Notes: generated by a model from the sequence alone, not told the origin. A DNA stretch of 64,000 nucleotides from Hyphomicrobium sp. (GCF_019753045.1 NZ_JAIELN010000011.1:109715-173714); one strand, 5' to 3'; positions 8,929 to 17,686 are shown, counted from the stretch's first letter. A program made the numbers and translations.

Positions 8929-9536
8929 AGCTGGCCGCGGTCATTCTCGCCGCCGGAAGCTCGACGCGCTTCGAGAATGGTCACAAGCTGCTCGTGGAGA
9001 TCGATGAAGTCCCGATCGTCAGGCGCGTCTGTTCCGCCCTCGCACAATCGAAAATCGATGACATAATTTTAGTGACCGGCGGAAGTGACGACCGAGTTGC
9101 AAAGGCCGCTGGACAAGGCCGCTGGCGGGTCGTCGAAAACCCTGACGCTGGCGAAGGACTTTCCACGTCACTTCGTGCCGGGCTTCGCAATGTCGACCGC
9201 ACTGCCGACGGCCTCCTCATCGCGCTCGCCGACATGCCGGGACTATCGAGTGCCTTGGTTGATAAATTGGTGTCGGCTTTTGAGATCAACCCTGATGCGA
9301 TCGTCTTTCCCGCCTCGCCGGACGGTCGCCGGGGCCATCCGATCATCTGGCCCCGCTCGCTCTTCGCGGCACTTGAGGGAGTGAGCGGCGATAAAGGCGG
9401 ACGGGAGATCTTAGCCCAGCATCAAGATCTTTTGTGCCCGGTCGCGTGCGAGGACCCGGGCGCCTTCGCCGACATCGACACCCGCGCTGATCTCGCAACG
9501 TTTATCGCGCCGGATCAGCCGACGCGCCGCAAGTGA
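8925..9536 (+). CDS. MobA-like nucleotidyltransferase (molybdenum cofactor cytidylyltransferase type)
   Basis: NTP transferase of 203 residues with the N-terminal nucleotide-binding loop 'ILAAGSSTRF' and the downstream 'IALADMPGLSSALVDKL', both typical of MocA/MobA-like enzymes that attach CMP or GMP to molybdopterin. Coupling to the XdhC-like gene supports formation of the cytosine dinucleotide form used by xanthine-dehydrogenase-family enzymes. That assignment is inference. The start is GTG 8925 inside the stop codon of the preceding gene. Its 3' end overlaps the convergent DUF1513 gene by 22 bases. Confidence 0.85.
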   Translation: MKLAAVILAAGSSTRFENGHKLLVEIDEVPIVRRVCSALAQSKIDDIILVTGGSDDRVAKAAGQGRWRVVENPDAGEGLSTSLRAGLRNVDRTADGLLIALADMPGLSSALVDKLVSAFEINPDAIVFPASPDGRRGHPIIWPRSLFAALEGVSGDKGGREILAQHQDLLCPVACEDPGAFADIDTRADLATFIAPDQPTRRK

Positions 9537-10627
9537 TTGTCGAACGAGATGTCTTGGAGCTCGTGCTCCGTGATCGTCGAAGCGCGCGCCGTTTCGTAAC
9601 GCACGACGCCGAAGCCCGATGACGCCGCGAAATCTTGCTGGCCCTCGGGCGCAATTCCGCACACGTCCTTCAAGTTGCTCTGCCCCACGACGGTTGCGGT
9701 CGTCGTATCGACGTAGAGCACATGTCCGGCTTTCGGAGCGCTGGCCGCGATGTAGCGCCCGTCGGCGCTCACCGCCATCGCGCCGATATATCCCTTGAGA
9801 TCGCTGCCGCCCTTCCCCTGCGGCTCGATGAGCTTCGGCGCACGATCCACACCCGCGCTGCCGACGAGCTGCGGCGTCTCGCTCGGGCTGCCTTCCCATT
9901 GGGCGCCGAACCACACGAGGCCCGTGGCGTCCTGCGTGACGTGGCGAATGGAAAGCGATTGGAGATCGCCCGTCATCGTGTGCTTGGCGATCAGCTTCCC
10001 GCTTTCACGATCGACGAACGCCAGCGATGGTTCCATCGTATCGACGTTCAGATTCTCGCGCCCGGCATCCGGCACGGTGTCGAGACCGCCGTTCCCGACG
10101 GCAATCGTCTTGCCGTCAGCCAGCAACATGATCTCGTGCGGCCCCGTACCGTAACTCGGATGTTCGCCGATTTTCTTGAAACCCGAAGCGACATCGTAAA
10201 TGCCGATCACGCCGTCGCCGCTGTCGATATCGTTTTCGGAAGCGTAGAGCACCCGGCCGTCCTGCGAGAAGCTGCCGTGACCGAAGTAATGCCGCCCCTC
10301 GCCCGGCGTGAAGACAACCGGCTGACGCGTCGTTTCCAGATCGAAAGCGACCCCGAAGGCTCCCGGCCGCCGCGCAAAGACCGCAACCTTGTTCGAGGGC
10401 CGGTGAATGGCGATGTCATGTCCACGGCCCGAGAGCGGAACGTCCCTGAGGACGGATCCGTCAGCGCGAAGAAGAAGAACCGTGTACGAGCCGTCCGCGC
10501 GACGGGCGGCCGTCACGTAGGCGATATCGTTTGCACCCAATGCGAGCGCGCCGCGCATCGGCGTCGCGCCGACGAACGCGAGCGTGCCGAGCAACAACGA
10601 CCTGCGGTCAATCGCCATCGAGTTCAT
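9515..10627 (-). CDS. DUF1513 periplasmic beta-propeller protein of the imelysin operon
   Basis: Exported protein of 370 residues with an Arg-Arg signal ('DRRSLLLGTLAF'), suggesting Tat export. The body is built from repeated 'HDIAIHRPSNKVAVFAR', 'GHGSFSQDGRVLYASEND' and 'GYIGAMAVSADGRYIAAS' units, as in beta-propellers. DUF1513 proteins commonly accompany imelysins and DHOR proteins; their function is not established. It is the last gene of the five-gene iron-type operon and overlaps the preceding imelysin gene by 20 bases. A GTGGGG sequence lies just upstream of the ATG at 10627. Confidence 0.85.
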   Translation of the reverse strand: MNSMAIDRRSLLLGTLAFVGATPMRGALALGANDIAYVTAARRADGSYTVLLLRADGSVLRDVPLSGRGHDIAIHRPSNKVAVFARRPGAFGVAFDLETTRQPVVFTPGEGRHYFGHGSFSQDGRVLYASENDIDSGDGVIGIYDVASGFKKIGEHPSYGTGPHEIMLLADGKTIAVGNGGLDTVPDAGRENLNVDTMEPSLAFVDRESGKLIAKHTMTGDLQSLSIRHVTQDATGLVWFGAQWEGSPSETPQLVGSAGVDRAPKLIEPQGKGGSDLKGYIGAMAVSADGRYIAASAPKAGHVLYVDTTTATVVGQSNLKDVCGIAPEGQQDFAASSGFGVVRYETARASTITEHELQDISFDNHLRRVG

Positions 10628-11678
10628 TGAACCCCACAGTCAGCTTGGCCGCCACCGACAGCCTGTTGGACACCATGTTGCGAAGGCCGTTTGCCCGGTC
10701 GAAAATTTCACGCGGCGTCGGAGAATCGTCGCGCTCCATATGCGATGAATGACCGCCCGCGCCGTCGCTCGCCTCGAGCGCGCGCCAGGTTCCTGCAACC
10801 CAATCTTTCATCCATCGCCTCTCGGGCGGCAGATAGCTTTCGAGCTGCAAGGCATCGTAAAGCTGGTGCAGTGACGCGATGTATGCGGCATAAAACGGCT
10901 TCTGAAGCCCCGACTTGTCGTACGGCGGCTTCAGCCGGATCTTGGGATCGATCTGCGGCTTGATCTGAAGATCCGCCATCAGCGACAGCCCGACGATCAA
11001 AGCCTTGACGACCTCGACCGCGGCTTCACTGTCATTCTTGTAAGTGTCGTTCTCCGGCCCCGGATGAAGCATCTTGTCGGCCCAGCCGCCGGGCTTTTCC
11101 CATTCCGTTGAGACTTCACCCACGAGGCGAACGATGTTCCCGGCAATCGCCTTCGCGACGACGCAACGATAACGCGCAGCCTCGTCCGGCCCGAGCGGCA
11201 CGTCTTTATCCTGGATCAGATATTCAAGTGCGACGAGACCCTGCACAGCCGCGCTCTGCTTGGCGAGCGCCCCAGGCTGAGCAATCGCATCATCCTTCGC
11301 CGTCAGGATGAGGCGCATCTGCCGCCCGAGAAAACCGCGCGGGTCAGGCCAGAATGAAATCTGCTCGCGACGGCCTTTTTCCAGCATTGGCCCGAAGCGA
11401 AGAAAATCGATTCCGGCATAGGCTTCGACCGCTTTCGCAAATTGCTGTGAAAGCTGCTGCCGCGATTCCGCCGATCCGCTTTTGCAAACGCTTTCAACAG
11501 CAGCCGGCAAAGGCTCTGCGGCAGCCTTCAGAGCGTCGATGTGCGGAATGATGTGCTGCTCGATAGCCGCCTTCACCATCGCTGCGTGGCTGACCGGTTC
11601 GCTCGCCCTAACGCCGGCAACTTGGCTGATCAATGCGAGGAACGACAACCCGACCAGCAGCACTCTATGTACCATCAT
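10608..11678 (-). CDS. Imelysin family periplasmic protein (second copy, degenerate metal motif)
   Basis: Secreted protein of 356 residues with an N-terminal signal peptide ('VLLVGLSFLALISQVAG') and an all-helical imelysin/EfeO-like fold inferred from similarity in family segments such as 'GRREQISFWPDPRGF' and 'QGLVALEYLIQD'. In typical imelysins this last position is GxHxxE; here the His is replaced (GLVALEY), so metal binding may be altered. It overlaps the DHOR gene by four bases (ATGA) and the DUF1513 gene by 20 bases, which supports tight translational coupling. A role in periplasmic iron handling is inferred from the operon. Confidence 0.85.
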   Translation of the reverse strand: MMVHRVLLVGLSFLALISQVAGVRASEPVSHAAMVKAAIEQHIIPHIDALKAAAEPLPAAVESVCKSGSAESRQQLSQQFAKAVEAYAGIDFLRFGPMLEKGRREQISFWPDPRGFLGRQMRLILTAKDDAIAQPGALAKQSAAVQGLVALEYLIQDKDVPLGPDEAARYRCVVAKAIAGNIVRLVGEVSTEWEKPGGWADKMLHPGPENDTYKNDSEAAVEVVKALIVGLSLMADLQIKPQIDPKIRLKPPYDKSGLQKPFYAAYIASLHQLYDALQLESYLPPERRWMKDWVAGTWRALEASDGAGGHSSHMERDDSPTPREIFDRANGLRNMVSNRLSVAAKLTVGFNELDGD

Positions 11679-12838
11679 AACCCGTTCACATATTCGACGA
11701 GCCGCTTCTTGTCGTCAGGCGAGAGCGCCTCGAAAAGATTGCGGCTGCGTTCAGCTTCGCCGCGATGCTTCCCAATCGCTTCCTCGACGGTCTCTGCCGA
11801 CCCGTCATGAAGAAAACGCCGCTGCTCCGAAGGCAAGCGGTGACCGATAAGCGGTGCGGTTCGCCATTCCGATGATTTGACGCCCGGCTCTCCGACACCG
11901 TCATCGAGCCGAGGACCCATATCGTGAAGAAGCAGATCGGTGAAGGCCGGAATTTGCCGCCCATCGCGCGTTGCAAGCGTCGGCACATGACAACTGGCGC
12001 AACCGCTCGCCGCAAAAATCGCTTGGCCCTCCGAAGATTCAGCGTCCGCAGGCACCCGGAGCGTTTTGAGGTAGCTCTCGACCATTCTAAGCATCAGGGA
12101 CGAAATTTCGCGCCCCTCGAACTCCGGGCTCTCGCCATTGGGCGCGGCCAGGCACTCGGTCTGGAGCTTCGTGCAATCGCCGTAAGGGAACGGCATTTTC
12201 GGACTGGACATGCCAATGTCGATCGCGAAAGCATGCGCGACCTGTTCGTCAAGCGTCACGTGCCCGGCTTTCCAGCCGTATCGCCCAATCCCCCGTGGCG
12301 TCACGTTCGCACGCCCCTTGATGCCGTCGCCGTTGCGATCGTCAGGATCGGCGCGCTTCAAAATCTCTTCGTCGGCAACGTCGTCGAACGCCGCCCTGCC
12401 AAACAGCGGGGGCGCGAGCCGAATGCCCGCGTGCATGCCGGCAGCCAGCGCCGGACCCTCCAAGTTGTATTTAAGCTCCGGAAGGAAGCGCGCCTGCCCC
12501 TCCGGCATCAATCCGGGCACGGCATTGGTTTGCAGCTGCAGCCCGTAATAGGGATCGGTCGCCCCACCGGCATTGCCGAAACGCACGACAGCACCCGAAA
12601 TATCGGCCTTCCCGTCATCGCGCGTCACGACGCGCGCACCTTCACCGCGCGAATGGCAGCCAGTGCAGGATCGCGACGAGAAAAGCGGCCCCAGTCCGTC
12701 GGTGGCTTTGGTCGAGGCCGGCGCGGGAATCCATTGACGGTCGAAAAGCGCCTTGCCGACGGCTGCATCGAGTTGGTCGGCGAGCGGCGCATAAGCAGGC
12801 ACAAAGGTGAAAAAGAAAAGCGTAAGCGCAACGCGCAT
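11675..12838 (-). CDS. Di-haem oxidoreductase (DHOR/thiol oxidoreductase) family cytochrome
   Basis: Periplasmic c-type cytochrome of about 387 residues. Two CxxCH haem sites are visible: CTGCH at residues 58-62 and CASCH at about 280-284. Segments such as 'DGLGPLFSSRSCTGCH' and 'HDGSAETVEEAI' match DHOR proteins ('putative thiol oxidoreductase'), which recur with imelysins and DUF1513. I start at ATG 12838: it has GAAGGG at good spacing, begins a signal peptide ('VALTLFFFTFVPAYA') and lies eight bases after the multicopper oxidase stop. A longer frame to 12916 would overlap that gene. It could accept or donate electrons in iron redox cycling; this is inference. Confidence 0.85.
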   Translation of the reverse strand: MRVALTLFFFTFVPAYAPLADQLDAAVGKALFDRQWIPAPASTKATDGLGPLFSSRSCTGCHSRGEGARVVTRDDGKADISGAVVRFGNAGGATDPYYGLQLQTNAVPGLMPEGQARFLPELKYNLEGPALAAGMHAGIRLAPPLFGRAAFDDVADEEILKRADPDDRNGDGIKGRANVTPRGIGRYGWKAGHVTLDEQVAHAFAIDIGMSSPKMPFPYGDCTKLQTECLAAPNGESPEFEGREISSLMLRMVESYLKTLRVPADAESSEGQAIFAASGCASCHVPTLATRDGRQIPAFTDLLLHDMGPRLDDGVGEPGVKSSEWRTAPLIGHRLPSEQRRFLHDGSAETVEEAIGKHRGEAERSRNLFEALSPDDKKRLVEYVNGL

Positions 12839-12846
12839 GCGGCCCT

Positions 12847-14325
12847 TCACACGACCTCGATGTAGCCCATCATGCCGGCTTCTTGATGTTCGAGAATATG
12901 GCAATGGAACATCCATTTTCCGGGATCGCCCGCAACGAAGCCGACCTCAATTCGCTCATTCGGGAGCAGGAGCACCGTATCGCAGCGAACACGCGGAATG
13001 CGACGCACGCTCGAATTCAATACTTCGAATGTATGCCCGTGAATATGGATCGGATGCGCCCGCGGCGTCGTGTTCTTCAACTCGAAAATATAGCTCTGCC
13101 CCGCCTTGAGAACGGCGAGCGGCGGTCCGAGATCCTTATGTTCGTGTCCCGGCCAAGCCTGCTTGTTGATCGCCCAGAACGTGTGCTTCGTGAGGCACAG
13201 CGGCCCAATCTCAATGCCCGAATTCGACGCGTTCTCCGCAATTGCAGCACCCGTCGGCGTGGCGGAAAATTCGATCGGTATACGCTGGGCGTTGGCCTCG
13301 TCGAGTTTCGCGAACGGCATGACCTTAAGGGGCGTCGCCTTGAACTTGCCCTTACGCTTCGCCGGCCCCTCGGACTTGAACTCTGCCAGAACGTACGGCT
13401 CCTTCGAAAAATAATCGAAGAGCTTCACGGACTGGCCCTTGGGCGCCGTGCGCAGCAAGACGTCGAGACGCATGGCGGTACCGAGCCGCCAGGATTCGAG
13501 CGGCATCGGCGGGATTCCGTTGCCGTCGACGGCGATGATTGCAGCTTCCGCGTTCTCGAACCCGATTTCGGATACGCGCATCGGATCGAGATTGTAAAAG
13601 CGAATGCGGACGTCGGCCGACGATGGCACGGTGATGACCGGAGATTTCTCGCCGTTGACGGACCGGACTGTCCCGGCCGTGCCGCTACGTGCGGCGCCCT
13701 CATCCGTCGTGAATGGCAGGAACGCACCGTCGGGCCCGATGCGCCAGTCCTTCATCAGCAGCACATATTCCGCGTCGGGCGGCGCGATCTCGTCGCCCTC
13801 GACGATCAGCACACCAACCAAACCTCGCCCGAAATGCTCGGTCGAATTGCAGTGCGTGTGAAAGAAGAACGAGCCCGTGTCGGGCGGCACGAAGGAATAG
13901 CGCCCTTCCGCACCCGGAGGTATGGGCTGCTGCGTCATATACGGGACGCCGTCTTGATCGTTGGGAATGCGCAGGCCATGCCAGTGGATCGACGCGACCT
14001 CGCCCGCAACCGGCAAATTATTTTTGAAAACCGTATCGAACCGCTCACCGAGCTTGAGGCGCACGATCGGAAAGGTCGTGCCCTCTTCGAACGTCCACAA
14101 CGGCAGCGTCTTGCCATCGAAACACGGCAACGCCGTCGGCCGCTCGGCAAGATCGAAGGTGACGGATTTGACGCCGTTTGCGATCGGCTTCGCGATAACT
14201 TCGGGCGTGCCGGCCGCCTTGGCTTTGGTTTTGGCTTCGACTGTCCTCGCGACGCCGAGGAAACCGGCGGCGGCACTTGCCGAAAATGCTGCCGCACCGG
14301 CGATGAGGTCTCTGCGTGTCACCAT
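12847..14325 (-). CDS. Multicopper oxidase, laccase-like, Tat-exported
   Basis: Protein of 492 residues with a twin-arginine start ('TRRDLIAGAAAF'). All four copper-binding segments are present: His-x-His at residues 114-116 (IHWHG), 156-158 (FHTHC), 'HPIHIHGH' and HCHILEHQEAGM at 474-485. The last supplies the type 1 copper Cys475 and axial Met485. Such enzymes oxidise Fe(II), Cu(I) or phenols with O2. Placement between an imelysin gene and a DHOR gene suggests periplasmic ferroxidase activity, as in copper-dependent iron uptake, but substrate is not proven. There is no obvious Met-rich CueO-type insert. Confidence 0.9.
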   Translation of the reverse strand: MVTRRDLIAGAAAFSASAAAGFLGVARTVEAKTKAKAAGTPEVIAKPIANGVKSVTFDLAERPTALPCFDGKTLPLWTFEEGTTFPIVRLKLGERFDTVFKNNLPVAGEVASIHWHGLRIPNDQDGVPYMTQQPIPPGAEGRYSFVPPDTGSFFFHTHCNSTEHFGRGLVGVLIVEGDEIAPPDAEYVLLMKDWRIGPDGAFLPFTTDEGAARSGTAGTVRSVNGEKSPVITVPSSADVRIRFYNLDPMRVSEIGFENAEAAIIAVDGNGIPPMPLESWRLGTAMRLDVLLRTAPKGQSVKLFDYFSKEPYVLAEFKSEGPAKRKGKFKATPLKVMPFAKLDEANAQRIPIEFSATPTGAAIAENASNSGIEIGPLCLTKHTFWAINKQAWPGHEHKDLGPPLAVLKAGQSYIFELKNTTPRAHPIHIHGHTFEVLNSSVRRIPRVRCDTVLLLPNERIEVGFVAGDPGKWMFHCHILEHQEAGMMGYIEVV

Positions 14326-14372
14326 GCGAAGACCTCATCTGATACAACGGCTTTTGTTACGAGGCAGGTCAA

Positions 14373-15659
14373 CTATTTCGCCTTGGCGACCTTGGACGGA
14401 TCATCGAGACTGTCCGAACCCTCGATCTTCACCTTGAGGTTCAGCGCAGCAACGACCGATTCGATGGCACGCGCCTGTGCGACGAGAGCATCGACGGCAT
14501 CGAGGATGAGCTTGTTGCCTTCGTCGTTACCGGCAGCGAGCATCTGATCATACATCATTGCGCCGGAATCGGCCTTCGTTTTGATGGCAGTCATCTTTTC
14601 GAGCGTGGTCGCCATCGCTTCGTCGACGCGCTTTGCGGCATCGGGCGCCTTCGCACGCGCAAGTTCCGCAATGCTCGGACCGCTGATCGGAGTGGAACCG
14701 TCGTATTTTCCGTTCCAAATCGCGGTCATTCCGACTTCGTCGTAATAGTGGCTGTTGTGCGTGTTGTTCGAGAAGCAATCATGCGCTTCTTCAGGATCAT
14801 GCAGCAGCACGCCGAGCTTCATGCGCTCGCCCGCAAGCTCACCGTATGAAAGTGATCCGAGCCCCGTCAAAACGGTCGACAGCTGCGTGCTCTCGTCGAG
14901 ACCAGCAAGGGCCTTACGCGCGGCACCATTCGGCTTCCAGTTCCCGGCCATCTCCGCGAGATCGTCAACGAGCAGACCCGACGCCGCCTTCAGATAGGCG
15001 CGGCGGCGATCGCAATTTTCGTGCGTGCAGTTCTTGAGATCGAAGTCGCTGGCTGCCCGTTCGCCCGATTTGACGCCGGGCTTGTGAAGGTTCTGGCCCC
15101 ACAGCAAGAACTCGATCGCGTGATAACCGGTCCCGACGTTCGTCTCGACATCGAGCGCGCTGTTGAGTTTGGCGATGACCTTCTTGTCGATCTTCGAAGC
15201 GTCGAGAATTTTCGGTCCGAGGCGGATCTTCTTGTTGGCGATGATATTCGCCGTATAGAGAGGATTCTCTTCCTTGGTGTCGCCGTAGCTGTCCTTGTCG
15301 ACGTAGTCGATCAAGCCTTCATCGAGCGGCCACGAGTTCACGTTGCCTTCCCAATCGTCGACGATCTTGTTGCCGAAACGAAAGCCTTCCGTCTGCATGT
15401 AGGGAATGCGCGAAGCTTTCCACGCCGCGCGTGCGGCCTCCAGGGTCTCCGCATTCGGCTTAGCCAGCAGCGCGTCGATCGATTTATCGAGATCCTTGGC
15501 CTTGGCCAGGGCATCGCCGTAGATCGCATGCGCGAGGTCGCCATAATTCTTCATGATGTCTTTGGTCGCGGGCGCGGCGAAAGCGGGGGCCACCGTCATC
15601 AGAACCGCAGTCAGCGCGAATTGAGTTGCGCAGGCCCAGGCGAATGCCTTTTTCGACAT
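14373..15659 (-). CDS. Imelysin family protein with intact GxHxxE motif (IrpA-like)
   Basis: Secreted protein of 428 residues, first gene of the operon. A signal peptide ends near 'APAFAAP'. The metal-binding GxHxxE motif is intact (Gly178, His180, Glu183 in 'GTGYHAIEFLLWGQN'), and the segments 'QTEGFRFGNKIVDDWEGNVNSWPLDEGLIDYV' region and 'NNTHNSHYYDEVGM' resemble iron-regulated protein A and imelysin peptidase-like proteins. These proteins are linked to iron acquisition; peptidase activity is doubtful. A 47-base gap separates it from the multicopper oxidase gene. It is transcribed away from an Rrf2 regulator gene. Confidence 0.88.
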   Translation of the reverse strand: MSKKAFAWACATQFALTAVLMTVAPAFAAPATKDIMKNYGDLAHAIYGDALAKAKDLDKSIDALLAKPNAETLEAARAAWKASRIPYMQTEGFRFGNKIVDDWEGNVNSWPLDEGLIDYVDKDSYGDTKEENPLYTANIIANKKIRLGPKILDASKIDKKVIAKLNSALDVETNVGTGYHAIEFLLWGQNLHKPGVKSGERAASDFDLKNCTHENCDRRRAYLKAASGLLVDDLAEMAGNWKPNGAARKALAGLDESTQLSTVLTGLGSLSYGELAGERMKLGVLLHDPEEAHDCFSNNTHNSHYYDEVGMTAIWNGKYDGSTPISGPSIAELARAKAPDAAKRVDEAMATTLEKMTAIKTKADSGAMMYDQMLAAGNDEGNKLILDAVDALVAQARAIESVVAALNLKVKIEGSDSLDDPSKVAKAK

Positions 15660-15741
15660 CTCGGTCTCCGTAGCTGCTAGGTTTCGACGGCACTAAATTC
15701 AGTGCGGGATCACCGGATCCGGTTAATATTGACGGCGTAGG

Positions 15742-15770
15742 TATAGAATGCGGGTCGACCCGACTGTCAA
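15742..15770 (-). promoter_or_regulatory. Candidate promoter and palindromic operator of the imelysin operon
   Basis: On the reverse strand TTGACA (15765-15770) is followed after 17 bases by TCTATA (15742-15747), a plausible though weak sigma-70 promoter. The spacer holds a perfect 12-bp palindrome, CGGGTCGACCCG (15751-15762). A repressor bound there would block RNA polymerase. The site lies between the imelysin operon and the divergent Rrf2 gene, so that regulator is the natural candidate. Binding is inference. Confidence 0.45.
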
Positions 15771-15874
15771 GTGAACTTGGATCGGTGCCGCCCCTTGCCA
15801 CGCCGATAAGATTTGTGAAACAAGCAAGTCACGGACATTTGAGCCACGGCCGCGCGGCACCGGGTAAATTAAAG

Positions 15875-16372
15875 ATGCGCTTGACGAAGCAAACCGGCCA
15901 CGCAATCCGCATCCTGATAGATTGCGCGCTTGCCGGAGATCAATTGATAAAGGTCGCCGATATCTCCGACCGGCTCGGCGTGACCAAGCAGAACGTCTTC
16001 AAGATTGTCCACATCCTTTCGCACGCCGGGTTTCTCGCGGCGGTCAGGGGCCCGAACGGCGGCGTCAGACTCGCCAAATCCGCCGCATCGATCAAGATCG
16101 GAGACGTTGTCCGCGCCATTGAAGTAACTCGAGTACAAGTCGAGGGCGGCAATGATCCGACGTCAAATGATACGGACCCCGGCAATATCAACGCGATGTT
16201 CGACGACGCCCTGACGGCGTTCATCACCGTCCTTGATCAGCACACGCTTGCCGAACTCGCGGTTCGATCGCCCATGGGATTGAAACAGATCGAAGAGCCC
16301 GGCGAGAATGATCACGGCACCAGCAAGGCACGGAGCAAAAAGCCCGCGGCCCGCGGTTCGCGGCGAAGTTGA
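15875..16372 (+). CDS. Rrf2 family transcriptional regulator without cluster cysteines
   Basis: Regulator of 165 residues with the Rrf2 winged helix: 'MRLTKQTGHAIRILIDCALAG' start region, 'VADISDRLGVTKQNVFKIVHIL' helix-turn-helix and 'RGPNGGVRLAK' wing. NsrR, IscR and RirA hold an Fe-S cluster through three Cys in the loop after the wing. Here that loop ('VEGGNDPTSNDTDPGN') has no Cys, and the only Cys is at residue 17. It therefore probably senses something else or acts through partner proteins. The tail is basic and likely disordered. ATG 15875 begins exactly at the family start; in-frame extension to 15785 is not family-like. It is divergent from the imelysin operon. Confidence 0.85.
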   Translation: MRLTKQTGHAIRILIDCALAGDQLIKVADISDRLGVTKQNVFKIVHILSHAGFLAAVRGPNGGVRLAKSAASIKIGDVVRAIEVTRVQVEGGNDPTSNDTDPGNINAMFDDALTAFITVLDQHTLAELAVRSPMGLKQIEEPGENDHGTSKARSKKPAARGSRRS

Positions 16373-16420
16373 CCATTGCTAACTAGCTTATCGCGCGCAT
16401 CCGGAATACTTGCACGGGCC

Positions 16421-17686
16421 ATGACCCGTGACACCGTCCGCTTGCCTTTCGCGGCGCTTGCCGCAGTGGCGCTTCTGGCGCTCATTCCCACGTGGATTTG
16501 GGTAAGCGATCCGCTGCGCACCATCATTTTCGTGGGGCTCGGCTTGCTCGCTGGAATTGCCGCGCTCTTAGCTTGGCCGCGCACCGCACTCGATCAAAAA
16601 GCAAGTGAAATGGCTGGAATTAGCTCGAATTCCGACACAATGCTCACGTGGACCGATCTTGCTGCGGCAATACCTGATCCTGCGATCATCCTCGATCGAT
16701 CGTCCGTCGTCCTGAATTATAACGAAGCCGCGTCGAGCCTTTTCGACAGGCTGAGACAGGGCGCGCCTCTCGAGCACGTCGACCGGGACCCCGAGCTCAT
16801 CGCCGCTGTTTCTGGAGCTTTTGAAACCAGCGAGAAGAAGACGGCGCGCCTCGTTCCCCGCGGCGGCCTGGGGCAACGCCTCATGGCAACCGTGACGCCG
16901 CTCGGCCGGAACAGTCAGCTTGGACCGCTTGCGGCTCTGGTTACGATCCAGGATGAGTCCCCGCAGCATCGCCTCCTCGAGATGCGCACCGATTTCATCG
17001 CCAACGCCAGCCACGAACTGCGCACGCCGCTCGCATCCGTCCGAGGCTTCATCGAAACGCTTCAGGGACCGGCGCGAAACGACGAAGCCGCCCGCGAGCG
17101 ATTTCTCGCCATCATGGCGGACCAGGCAGAGCGCATGACGCGGCTGATCGACGATCTACTTTTGCTCAGCCGCGTTGAAGAGAAAGCCAACCTCAAGCCG
17201 ACTGGCCGCGTCGATCTCAACGATCTGATGGAAGATGTCGTGCGATCGCTGGCGCCATTTGCGCACGAACGGAGCATTACGATCAGTGTAGAGCCCTTGG
17301 CCACCCCACTGGTGGCGATGGGCGACCGCGATGAGCTCTTCCAGGTCTTTCACAACCTCGTCGAAAACGCGGTCAAATACGGCCGCGACGGCGGCACTGT
17401 GAAAATCGCCCTGAAAAAGAAAGCGAGCGTCCGCAACGAAAGCGTCGGGGCTCGCGCGTTCGTTTCGATCACCGACGACGGGCCTGGCATCGCGCCTGAG
17501 CATTTACCACGGCTGACGGAGCGCTTTTATCGCGTCAGCACCGAGCATAGCCGCCGCATCGGCGGCACGGGCCTCGGCCTCGCCATCGTGAAGCATGTGC
17601 TGAACCGCCACGAAGGCGAGCTTTCGGTCCAATCCGTGGTTGGCCAAGGAACCACATTTGACGTGGTCCTGCCGGCCTATAGATAA
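16421..17686 (+). CDS. phoR: Phosphate regulon sensor histidine kinase PhoR
   Basis: Membrane histidine kinase of about 421 residues. Two N-terminal hydrophobic segments are followed by a PAS-like domain, a dimerisation/phosphotransfer domain with His198 in 'NASHELRTPLASVRGF', and a catalytic domain with N box 'NLVENAVKYG', 'DDGPGI' and 'GGTGLGLAIVKHV'. Identity as PhoR rather than another kinase rests on position directly ahead of pstSCAB-phoU-phoB, together with the PhoR-like short periplasm-less architecture. ATG 16421 starts at 'MTRDTVRLPF'; a TTG at 16376 would add 15 residues. Confidence 0.88.
   Translation: MTRDTVRLPFAALAAVALLALIPTWIWVSDPLRTIIFVGLGLLAGIAALLAWPRTALDQKASEMAGISSNSDTMLTWTDLAAAIPDPAIILDRSSVVLNYNEAASSLFDRLRQGAPLEHVDRDPELIAAVSGAFETSEKKTARLVPRGGLGQRLMATVTPLGRNSQLGPLAALVTIQDESPQHRLLEMRTDFIANASHELRTPLASVRGFIETLQGPARNDEAARERFLAIMADQAERMTRLIDDLLLLSRVEEKANLKPTGRVDLNDLMEDVVRSLAPFAHERSITISVEPLATPLVAMGDRDELFQVFHNLVENAVKYGRDGGTVKIALKKKASVRNESVGARAFVSITDDGPGIAPEHLPRLTERFYRVSTEHSRRIGGTGLGLAIVKHVLNRHEGELSVQSVVGQGTTFDVVLPAYR

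Noticed and set aside
12883..14547. 554-codon open frame opposite the multicopper oxidase gene
   Set aside because: No domain seen; the reverse-strand gene has all copper motifs and is real.
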